DNA of 64,000 nt from Hemicordylus capensis (taxonomy: Eukaryota > Chordata > Lepidosauria > Squamata > Cordylidae), in NCBI RefSeq assembly GCF_027244095.1, contig NC_069670.1, forward strand, positions 19,209,820 through 19,273,819, in the 5' to 3' direction. Positions 48,401 through 60,400 of this stretch are shown here, piece after piece. The notes under the pieces were generated by a model that did not search any database, had not been told where the DNA came from, and worked only from the letters and a program-made list of their open reading frames with translations. The first letter of the stretch is position 1. Every line of letters starts with the position of its first letter. The position numbers and the translations under genes were made by a program.

Positions 48401-51400
48401 CAGCTAAGTAACAAGAGGACAAGAGGAGAGGAGGTCTTTAACCCCGGATAACTGGGCAAAGAGGCACCTTTTAAACGTGGTGATTCTCTTGTATTTAGCA
48501 GGGGGAGAGCAACTGGCCCTCTCCACCCCCAGCACAGCATCCCTCCAGTGGCTGTTGGCGGTGTCTATCTTACATTTCTTTTTAGATTGTGAGCCCTTTG
48601 GGGACAGGGAACCATCTTATTTATTTACTTTATTTCTCTGTGTAAACCGCTTTGGAAACTTTTGTTGAAAAGCAGGATATAAATATTTGTTGTTGTAAAA
48701 GGGTGTGTTTGGTGGTTTTTAATTTGTTTGTTTTAATTCACTTGTGGCCTCATGGAGGGAGGAAGATTCTCTTGCACCCACGCAGACTTCCTAAGCAGTC
48801 TCAGGTAGTTATGTGAGGGAGCAGATGTCACAAATGTTAACGTTAAATTAACATTAACAAAATTTAACATTTTTCACACACTGGGGCGAATCGACCTGTA
48901 TGCTGGTAAAAGTTATCTTCCGGGAGAATCGGGACCGGTTCCTTCCTACTTGCATGTGCATTATAATAATCCCTTTCATCTCTATTATCTGGTTGCATTC
49001 CTTAAACTGCCACTGCAAAGTAGGTCAGTATCATTACCCCTATATTGCAGATGGGAAGACTGAGGCCAAAGCAGGGCTGCTTAAGAGAGATCATGGCATG
49101 ACGGCAGAGACAAGATTCAAACTGGGGACACCACCCTCTTCCAAAATCGCAACTCGGTCTTCAAGCCATTGCCCTACACCCGTTCTCAGACATACATACA
49201 TCACTTGATTTCTTTACACTGCAGGCCCTTTCACACATTACATTCAGCACTCGTACGATGAGTGTGTAGTGTACACAGGCAGAGATCTGCACACAGGTAC
49301 AGTCATTCGCATGCTATGTTGAAGGCCGCTTCAGAAGTACTCTTCCGATCTGTCCCATGCATTTGGAGGGCCTGCATCCAGGGTCACTTCTAAAATGAGC
49401 ACAAGTACGGTCATTCACACAAACGCATGTACGAGTGTACAGACATCTGTACACTCATACAACATGTCGTCTGAATCAGGTTCAGAGGTTCAGTAAAATG
49501 GCAAATTTTTTTCTTTTCGTCTAGGTAGCACTAAAACATAGCCACCGAATGGGTGGCTATGAATGGGAGACGATGTGTGACCACTGCAAGATATTCCCCT
49601 CAGGGGATGAAGCCGCTCTGGGAAGAGCAGAAGGTTCCAAGCTCCCTCCCTGGCAGCATCTCCAAGATAGGGCTGAGAGAGAGTCCTGCCTGCAACCTTG
49701 GAGAAGCCGCTGCCAGTCTGTGAAGACCATACTGAGCTAGATAGACCAATGGTCTGACTCAATATATGGCAGTTTCCTATGTCCTATGTTTTCCTATGAA
49801 TGGTGCAGTGAGGAAGTAACTTGCCTAGCGAGCCAGAGGTTGCTGGTTCAAATCCCCACTGGTATGTTTCCCAAAATATGGGAAATACCTATATTGGGCA
49901 GCAGCGATACAGGAAGATGCTGAAAGGTATCATCTCATACTGAGTGGGAGGAGGCAATAGTAAACCCTTCCTGTATCCTACCAAAGAAAAACACAGGGCT
50001 CTGTGGGCGCAAGGAGTCGACACCGACTCGACGGCACAACTTTGCCTTTACTTTAGTTCTAAAACATGTGTACAAGATGTCTGAATGGGGCTTTTATTAT
50101 TATTATTATTATTTATTTATTTATTCAATTTCTATACCGCCCTTCAAAAAATGGGTCAGGGCAGTAACTGGCAGCTGAAATGTGTGATCTGATGCTACAG
50201 AAAAGCACTTACATTAGAGGCCATGCTATAGGAATCCTCTTTGATGTTTAAACTGTGACAGCGCATGATACTACCTAGACCACTTTTCAACAACGTTTCC
50301 AAAGCAGTTTACATGGAGAAAGAAGAAATAAGATGACTCCCTGTCCCCAAAAGGCTTACAATCTAAAAAAGAAAGAAAACAAGATAGACACCAGCAACCA
50401 CCACTGCAGGGATGCTGTGCTGGGGACAGAGAGGGCCAGGTGCTCTCCCCCTGCTAAATACAAGAGAATCACCACTTTAAAAAAGGCACCCCTTTGCTCA
50501 GTCAGCAGGGGACATGGGTCTGACTGTGGTGACTCTCTGCTCCCTCCTAGCTGAATGGTCCTACCAAGAAGACGCCCCCAAGGCCTCGATTCTAACCCCC
50601 CCCCCCGTTTGAGCAATGTGCTTCTGGGAGGCGAGTCCCCCTGCTAGACCGGCTCCTCACCAGCAAGGCAGAGGCTCAGGCTCCACAGCCGGAAGCAGGA
50701 CTGCTGGATCTCGGCTGGGTTTGGCAGGTCAGCGGCTGTTTCCACAATCACACACTGAGAATGTCCCGCGAGCATCAGAGTTTCCACTGACCTATGGAGA
50801 GGGAGGGAGGGAAGCAAAGATGAGAGTGGGAGGAGAGCTGGTCTGGTGGTAGCAAGCATGAATTGTCGCCTTTGCTAAGCAGGCTCCACCCTGGTTTGCA
50901 TTTGGATGGGAGACCACATGCGTGAGCACCGTAAGGTATCCCCCTCAGGGGATGGGGCCGCTCTGGGAAGAGCTCCTGCCTGCTGGCAGGCAGAAGGTTC
51001 CAAGTCCCCTCCCTGGCAGAGAGAGAGACTCCTGCCTGCAACCTTGGAGAAGCTGCTGCAAGCATGTGTTGACAATGCTGAGCTAGATGGAGTGAGGGTC
51101 TGACTCCGTAGATGGCAGCTTCCTCTGTTCCTAACTCCCTAAGGTGGAATCATGGCTACCATCACGCCCTAGGATGGGTGCCCTCAAATTGCATTGCCAG
51201 CCGTGCTCTCTTGCTGAAGCACACTCCCTCAATCGGGGCAAAACCAACCAGTAACCCAACCACAGGGCCATTTCGCTTTATTTTACACCAAGATCTTTCC
51301 TTATTAGTAACATACTAAGATCTGTTCTGGCTATCTGTAGCAATAACCACACACGATCAACCGGAAAGAAGGGGGAAGGCCGCACAACCAAAATGAGAAT

Positions 51401-54400
51401 TTAAGAAGTCAGAAGTTTTGAAAAGCAAACTTCCCTTGTGACTTTGGTCGGTACAAACCCCTCCAGACTTCTCAAATTTTGCCCTCCTCGTTCAAGCCTC
51501 GAGATGATTGAAAATCCAGCCTTCTGTTTTCAAGCAGATAAGCAGGGGTCTGTTTGTTTGGCAAGCTGGTGTGGACATTTTATAGGGATGCAGGAGAAAC
51601 AGTGATTCAAATACCTCATGTCTTCCTTCTCCGGGTCTGATTCGGGATGGAAACTGGCCGCTCGGAGAAGATCGCTACCTCTTGGGTGGTGCCAGCACAG
51701 CCTCTGGGCATAACAAGGGAGCGGAGAAAAGGCACCTGATTTTCATGGCACAGATTCTGTGGGCCTCACCCCCTCCAACCCTCCAACCATAACGCCCTTT
51801 GCGTTTTTTGCTCCTGCCCTCACAGCCCCTGAAAATCCACTTTCCCCACCTTCCTGCTCATGACATTTTTAAGTTTCCACTTTCGGATTGCCAGAACATC
51901 CTCCCACTCAGCACAAAAAAATAAACCTGATCCTGGTGGGGAGCGGGGAGGATTTTACTTGAAGGCGTGGGAAGGACCAGTTCTAACCTCTGCTTAATAT
52001 AGGAGCGTCTACTCTGGAGACAGAGAGTTTAAGGTGCTGTAATAAGCACATTTTCCCCAGGGTGTGCAGACACTTTTCTTGTCCCACTGCTGTCTCTGGA
52101 TGAAGCAGGACCTTCAGATTTTTTAACCGCTACACAAACTTCCAAATTTATTTTGACTCACAAGAGACGAGTGTGCACACAAACGTCAACAAAGGTTTGC
52201 TCATACAACCTATTCATCACAGTGCTATATGGAACCTCCATCCTCAGGCGCAGTATACCCCTGAATGCCAGCAGAGGAGGGTTGTTGGCTTCAAACCCTG
52301 GGCCACCCAGAGGCCATAACATTGTCGGCGTCTAGCTGGCCATTGCTGGAAGCTGGGGAGCGGTTACAACTTAGTGGCAGAGACGGAGCTGCAAACCAGG
52401 CCTTCCCAGGTCTCTGCCACAGATTCATGGCTTGCCTTCAGCAAGCCATCTACCCACCTCAGCCTCAGCTCCCCGGTTATAATGTGGCGACAGAAATACT
52501 CAACTAACTTTAGAGAGGAGTGATTCGTATAAAAATAGTCCGCTCTATATTTCTATACCGCTTTGCTGCAAGGATTACAAGAGATAAGGTGTGCAAAGCG
52601 CTCTATACATTTACAAAAGTGATATACAAATATTAAGTATTATCGGACAAGGTGGAGTCTGACCCAGCAGGGCTCTCTGGATCAACCATGATGATTAGGA
52701 ATGGAACCTCCTTGTAAAGAGACAGTCTACCTCTGAGCACCAGTTGCTGGTGGCTGGACGGACGCAAAAGCAGGGGAGGAGTATTGTCTCCATACCCTGG
52801 GCTTCCTGGAGGCATTTCGCTTGGCTCCTGCGGGAAGCAGCAAGATCTAGCGGGGCTCTTTTTATGCTCTTAACCTTCAACTATCAGGGAAGCAGATCAC
52901 TCGTCTCCAGCCGGGGAAAGGCTGTGTGTTTCCCGATTCGCCCTCCCACACCCCTAGGACATTCCGCTCACAGTCCTGTCCTTACCGGGATGCGTCTTTC
53001 ATTGAAGTGTACAAAAGCTCTCTTCAGTTCGTTGTCCAGGAATTGACTAGGGACCCAGAGGTATTTGGGGAGGCTGTGGAAAGGAAGCAAGTGATCGGTA
53101 AGAACCGCACACACAACACAACACAACACAACACAGATCTATAAAGAAAGAGAGAGAGTGGGGTTTTCTAAATCGGAGAGCCTAAGAGCAACCTTGCTGG
53201 ATCAGGCCCAAGGCCTATCTAGTCCAGCATCCTGTTTCCCACAGTAGCCCACCAGATGTCTCTGAGAAGCCCACAGGTCAGAGTGGAGGGCATGCCCTCT
53301 CTCCTGCTGTGGCTCCCTTACAACTGGGATTCAGAGGCATCTTGCTTCTGAGCCTGGGAGGTGGCCTGTAGCCACCAGACTAGTAGCCACTGATAGACCT
53401 GCCCCCTCCATGAACGTGTCTAAGCCCCTTTTCAAGCCATCCAAGCTGGTGGCCACCACCACATCCCATGGCAGAGAATTCCACAGACTGCTTATGCGCG
53501 GTGTGAAAAAGTCCTTCCTCTCTTGTCGGTCCTGTATTCCCCGACCTTCAGTTTCATGGGGTGACGCCTGGTTCCAGCGTTACGAGAGAGGGAGGCAAAT
53601 TCCCCTCTGTCCACTCTCGCTACTCCACGTATAATTTTATACACCTTGATCACGTCTCCCCGTAGTCACCTCTTTTCCAAAGCAAAGAGCCCCAGATGCT
53701 GTAGCCTTTCCTCATAAGGATGGGTTTTACTTCGGGAGAAAGTGTCCCAAGTTATATCCAGTGGCGTACTAACTACATATGCTGTGCGAGAGGCACAGCT
53801 TTTTGCTTGGGTCCGAGGCAGAGAGACACTCATACAGGTGGAAGGTGAACAGACGCCATTTTAATCCGAGAACAATAAAGGGGTGAAAGGCTGACATCCC
53901 TCGAAAAACACACTCAGATCCCATTGCATTAGGGGATAGCTCATGGCGGTGGTCTGAGGCACTTACGCACTAGTCCAGGGTTCCTTAACCTTGGGCCCCC
54001 AGATGTTGTTGGACTACAACTCCCATCATCCTCAGCTACAAAGGCCATGTCTGGGGATGATGGGAGTTGTAGTCCAACAACATCTGTTGGCCCAAGGTGA
54101 AGAAACCCTGCACTAGTCCATTAGCAAGATCCAACTAACAACCTAAAGTTCCCTGCTAACTGAGCAAAGAGACACCTTTTTAAGTGGCGATGCTCTTCTA
54201 TATAGCAGGGGGAGAGCAACTGGTCCTCTCCGTCCCCAGCACAGCATCCCTCCAGTGGTGGTTGCTGGCATCTGTCTTATGTTTCTTTTTCAAGATTGTG
54301 AGCCCTTTGGGAAGAGGGGGCCATTTATGGATCTCTACGTAAACTGCTTGGGTTGAAAAGCAGTATATAAATATTTGTAGTTGCAGTCATTGCAAAGGGG

Positions 54401-57400
54401 CTGCCTTTTATGGTGGGTTACAGATCAGCTTTGCTTGCTGGTGAATGTGCTGCCTGAGCAAAACAAGGCTAACACAGGTGCACAGAGAGACAGAATCATG
54501 AGCCGGCTTCCCACACAGAACGCTGATAAGGTGATGCAGCTATTTATATGACTAACTAAAACAAGCAGCTCAGCAGAGATAAGAGGGCACTTTATATAAG
54601 CCACTCACTCTCAAGCAAGGTGGCTGTTCCCGTGCCTTCTACACGGGCCGGCGCATGTATTAGGGATGTCCGAGCTGGACGTTAGCCAGGTTCGGCTCGA
54701 ATCGGGACCACCCGAACCGGACCGACTCGATGGCGAGCCTGACTCAGTGCAAGCCGGGTCACACATCAAACAGACACTCGCCTTTCGCTCCTCGTGATAC
54801 AAGAGTCTTGCGCGAGGGGATCTTTCCCTACATAAATCAGAACTCTGTACGGTGATGACAAGCACAAATCAGACTCAGTACGGGCTATACACACCAACTG
54901 CCTTTTATTATGCCTTTTCTCCCTTTGGCTCATTCACACAGCAGGGTTTCATTCTGGAATAATTTGGAAAAGAGCGTTCTCCTGCATGAAAAGCACCTCC
55001 TCCACTCAACATCATCCCTATTCAAAACCCGCTCACGCCACCAGAGCTGATCTCCCCTTCCTTGTACATCTAGTCTTTCAGACTGTAAGCCTGGGCCTTT
55101 ATTTTGATTTATGAACAGAGCCTAGTTAGTGTAGGCACTCTAATCATCATAATCATCAAAAACCCAAGGTTGCATTTTCCTCCACAAGCGTGCGACTGAA
55201 ATTATCCCTGTGTAGGGAATAACACAGGGAAAGCTTTATGAGATTAAAATGCAGGTGGTTTTCATCTGTTTATTTTGACAGAAGCGTAGTGAGTCACAGA
55301 CGGAAAAAAATCGGCTCTTCTCCACAATTCATTTATCTACTTCCACTTCATCCCACTCAGTTCCAAAGGCTCAGAGTAGGCAAGAATATGCTGGTGTCTG
55401 TTTTGAAAACTATAAATGTGTAAAACAGACACCTTAGCATAATCTGCTACTTGTCCCCTGCTAACAGAGCAAAGAGACACCTTTTAACAAGTGGCAATTC
55501 TCTTATATATAGCAGGGGGAGAGCAACTCACCCTATCCATCCCCAGCAAAACATCCCTCCAGTGGCTGTTGCTGGCAGCTATCTTATGTTTCTTTTTTTT
55601 AAGATGGTGAGCCCTTTGGGGACAGGGGGCCATTTATTTAGACCAGCTCTCCTCTCAGTGAGCAAGGGCAGAGCTCCCTCCGTCTCCTGTCCCCTAAACC
55701 CTTCTGCCTTCTGGGAAGTCAGCCAATGGGCCATTCCCTACCTGGTGGACATATCAAAGCGCTCGTTGACTGGGCTGACCCGCCAGTTGGCCGTCCCGAG
55801 GCGCTGCAGCTCCTTCTCCCAGTCAGAGAGCGTCTCGAACAGCAGCGTGGGGGGTTCTTCCTCCGACTCGTCCTCCTCCTCATTCCATCGGCCGTTCTCT
55901 GAAACCGGTACAGACATCGAATCGATTAGGCCGGCCGCGGACCCGAGAGAACAGCTGCCTCGATTCCCCTCAGCCTGGCCCACGCGTGCGCTCACCCGAG
56001 GCCCTCACAGCCGCGTTTTCATAGCAGTCGTCCTTACTGCTGCTCTCCTGGGCCTGTGCGATCGCCATCGTCACCTGGAAACCAAGGTCGGTGGGAGGGA
56101 CAGATTTATTATTAATAATAATAATAGATTATAATGATTATAAAACAATAACATTAACAGGGAAAAATAACAAAAATAGAAGGAATAGAACTGCCCAATG
56201 GAAGCAAGATCAAGAACCTGGAAGAGAAAGAACATTACAAATACTTGGGCATTCTCCAGGCTGATAACATTGCACACACTGAAGTTAAAAGAAAAATTGG
56301 AAGTGAATACATCAGGAGGATTAGAAAAATCCTCAAGTCCAAACTCAATGGCGGGAACACCATACAAGCCATAAACACCTGGGCTATACCTGTTATCAGA
56401 TACACTGCAGGACTAATAGACTGGACCCAGGCAGAGCTAGAGACGCTAGATCGTAAGATCAGGAAAATCATGACCATCAGTCATGCTCTGCACCCCCACA
56501 GTGATGTCGATGGGCTCTACCTCCCTCGCAGCTCAGGTGGAAGAGGAATGCTGCAAGTCCATCAAACAGTTGAGGAGGAGAAAAGAGGCCTTGAAGAATA
56601 TATCAAGGACAGTGAAGAAGATGCACTTCAAATGGTCAATAATGTGAATCTATTCAACACCAATGAAAGAAAGCAGGCCTACAAGAAAGAACAAGTCAAG
56701 AACCGAGCAGAAAAAAGGAAAAATAAGCCACTACATGGTCAATATTTGCACAATATAAGTGGAAAATCAGACATCGCCAAGACCTGGCAATGGCTTAAGA
56801 ATGGCAACTTGAAGAAAGAAACAGGGTTTACTACTGGCTGCACAAGAACAGGCACTAAGAACAAATGCAATAAGAGCCAAAGTCGAAAAATCCACAACAA
56901 ACAGCAAGTGCCGCCTTTGTAAAGAAGCAGATGAAACAGTGGACCACCTAATCAGCTGTTGTAAAAAGATCGCACAGACTGACTACAAACAAAGGCATGA
57001 CAAGGTAGCAGGGATGATACACAGGAACATCTGCAAAAAATACAAGCGACCTGTAGCCAAAAATTGGTGGGACCATAAAATTGAAAAAGTTGAAGAAAAT
57101 GAAGAAGCAAAAATATTATGGCACTTCCGATGACAAACAGACAAGCATCTGCCACACAATACACCAGATATAACTGTAGTCGAGAAGAAAGAAAAGCGAG
57201 TCAAAATAATCGACATAGCAATACCAGGGGATAGCAGAATAGAAGAAAAAGAAATAGAAAAAAACAACAATATACAAAGATCTACAAATTGAAACTGAAA
57301 GGCTGTGGCAGAAGAAGACCAAAATAATCCCAGTGGTAATTGGCACCCTGGGTGCAGTTCCAAAAGACCTTGAAGAGCACCTCAACACCATCGGGGCCAC

Positions 57401-60400
57401 AGAAATCACCATCAGCCAATTATAAAAAGCAACTTTACTGGGAACAGCCTATATTCTGCAACGATATATATAACAACAGCAACAACATTGACAATAAAAT
57501 TCTGGCATCCCAGGTCCTTGGAAGGACTCGATGTCTGGATAAAACAAACCAGTCAATAACACCTGTCTGTCTGTTTGTGTGTAAACAATAATAGTAATAT
57601 TTTTTGCAGCCCAGGAACAATAACTATGAACAAATGTTATAAAAGCAAAATATTGATAAGACCCAGAAAGACAGTAAGTGTCGATTATGCAAGGAAGCGG
57701 ATGAGACGGTTGAACACCGTGCAAGAAAATTGCATAGACTGATTACAAGGAAAGACACAACAAAGATGGTGCAATGATCCACTGGAACTTTTGCAAGAAT
57801 TACAAATGGCCAGCAAGCAAGAACAGGTGGAATCATCCGATTGAGAAGGTCACAGAAAATGAAAAAACCTTTGGGATTTTCGAATACAAACTGATAGGCA
57901 TTTAGCGCCCAACACGCCTGATCTGACAGTCATCGAGAAGAATCGGGTTCTGATAACTGATATTGTGATCCCAGGGGCTAGACGAGTCGATGAAAAACCA
58001 TTGGAGAAAATAACTAAATACAACGACTTCAGACTGAAATTGAGCGGCTCTGGAAAAAGAAAACAAGAGCGGTGCCAATAGGTGCCAAAAGAACTTGAAT
58101 GCCATCTCGACACCTTGGGCATCAATAAAATTACAACACATCAACTACAGAAGGCCACACTACTTGGGACAGCACGAATACTACGACGTGATCTTTAATC
58201 TTTCTTTACTTATCCTAGACCCTTGGAAAGGGCCCGATAATCTCTCTCTCACTCTCCCGGTTCTATAATGATGATGATTATAATGGTATTTACACACAGT
58301 CTGCTACTGATTTGGTACTTTAAAGCAGTAACAGACTGTGTGTAAACAGCATCATAATCATCATCATCTACGATAATAATAAACTTTGTTAGCCACCTCA
58401 TAACAAATTGTCCTCTGGGCAGTTCACAACACAGCATTAAGACATCCAGTAAAAATACACAACACACGAAATCACAAGAATGCACCTCAGCTTCCCCGCA
58501 AACATTTTCGTGTCTGAGACAGGGTTGCCAATCGTCCCAGTCTGGCCTGAAATCTCCAGAAATCATCTCCAGGAGTTTCCCCAGACAGAAGGCTTTACTG
58601 CGAGTTCAAAAGTTGCCCCCAAAAACTGATGCAAAAAGTGGATTTTTTTTAAAACCCGGATATAAATAGGGCTACACGCTTAACGCACAGTGAAAAATCC
58701 AAATTGTGTGCGAACTGCTCCCAAATAACTTGCAGGGACTTCAGGGTAAATCTGGCCGATATGTGAACGCACCCCCTTCATTCCAGAGGAGATGCAAACG
58801 AAAAGCCGCGGGTGGAAAAGCTCCCAGGTGAATCTTCGCATCCTGGAGAATTTAATGGGCTTGGTATTGTAAACAATATTGGGAGCAGGGGGTGGGGGTG
58901 GGTGGGGATATCTCCAGGAACAGCTTCAAGTCAGAATTGTCAAGTGAAGTCTAAGGTAAGCAAAGGTTGCGTGTTCAAAAGGGCATTTTAGACATGTGGC
59001 TGTAGCACAGGCTAAAGTTGCTTCAATTCACTAAGACTGAACTTTGCGAACAGAAACTTTGCTCTTTTACGCCGTCTGTTTTGCTTTGTGCTGAATGGTT
59101 GTTCTTTCCATCGTATGCCGCACAGAGTGCTTTTAAAAGGGGGAGGCCTGCATTTCAGACACCGACAGATCCCTACATTTCTCAGTCTGAATTCATATTC
59201 CAGCGGATCCCAAAGAACTGCCCTGTGCCCAGACTGTGGAGGGCTTGAAAGCGTCATTTTGACTGGTCTTAGACGGCTTTGTTGCGGTCGGGGCCGCCGA
59301 AAATACTTTTTCCGGCCCCCGCTGCAAGGCCCTCCCACCACAAGGCCTCCCCCTGCCACTGCCACCATCACCATATGGCCGAACCGCCAATTTTAAAAAT
59401 AATTCTAGCCACCATGTGCGGGGGGTGTGTGAGCTGAGCACCCCCGTGGCGGTGGCGGGCAGAGCAGTGGCCGCTGAGCCACTCTGAGAACTGCGAGGCG
59501 CTCCAGCACACCGCCATCGTTTGAGTGGAGTGTTGACGTTCTATTCAACCTGCGCATGCGCGCTGGAGTGCCTTGCAGTCTCAAGGGCCACTGGGCTCAA
59601 TGGCCACTCCCACTCAGTCAGGCTCAATGGCCACTCCCACTCCACCTGCTGCCACAGGGGGGTGCTTGGCCCACCCACCCTGCGGCTGTGCACATGGCAG
59701 CTAGAATTATTTTAAAGGCACAGGGTGGCAGCAGGAGGCGAGACAAAAACTTACGCAACATTCTTGGGCCCCGGGCTCCCTTCCAGCCCGCCGGGCCCCA
59801 GTAATTTGGATCGGCTTCCCCCCACCTCTCATTGGCCCTAGTTATGGTTACTCATTATTCATATTCATTATTATTATTTATTATTATTATTCATTCATTC
59901 GATTTCTACACCGCCCTTCCAAAAATGGCTCAGGGCAGTTTACACATGGAAATAATAAATAAATAAGATGGCTCCCTGTCCCCAAAGGGCTCACAATCTA
60001 AAAAGAAACATAAGATAGACACCTGCCACGGTCGCTGGAGATACTGTGCTGGGGGTGGAGAGGGCCAGTGACTCTCCCCCTGCTAAATACAAGAGAATCA
60101 GCACATTAAAAAGGTGCCTCTTTGCCCAGTTAGCCGGGGTGAAATCAATAAATGAAATCGTTGTGCCACCTAAAAGCAGCTGTTCCCAGGCTGTACTAAT
60201 CCCTCTGCCCTCCGAGTCCCAGGTTTCCCCCACAACTCACCCGGAAGGCCTGAGGCTCCAAGCCGCTCTCGTGGAAGCGGAAACGAAGGACCCGGAAATC
60301 TCGGCAGTAGACAATCAGCTCCTCCGGATTGAACTTCAGGGTGGAGGCACTCGTTAGCACCTTGGCTTTGGTGAAGCTGTTCACTGGGGTAAACACAACA

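Noticed and set aside
49806-49880. tRNA-like sequences with B-box motifs (also near 39980, 41710, 60490 and 63900)
   Set aside because: Each continues into a SINE body and tail; none folds as a complete free-standing tRNA gene by eye.
50838-50920. 5S rRNA-like sequence
   Set aside because: Only the head matches 5S rRNA and it continues into the SINE body, so it is a 5S-derived SINE and not an rRNA gene.
55451-56134. 227-codon plus-strand frame
   Set aside because: It spans a CR1 tail and the antisense of two MTMR11 exons; no independent support.
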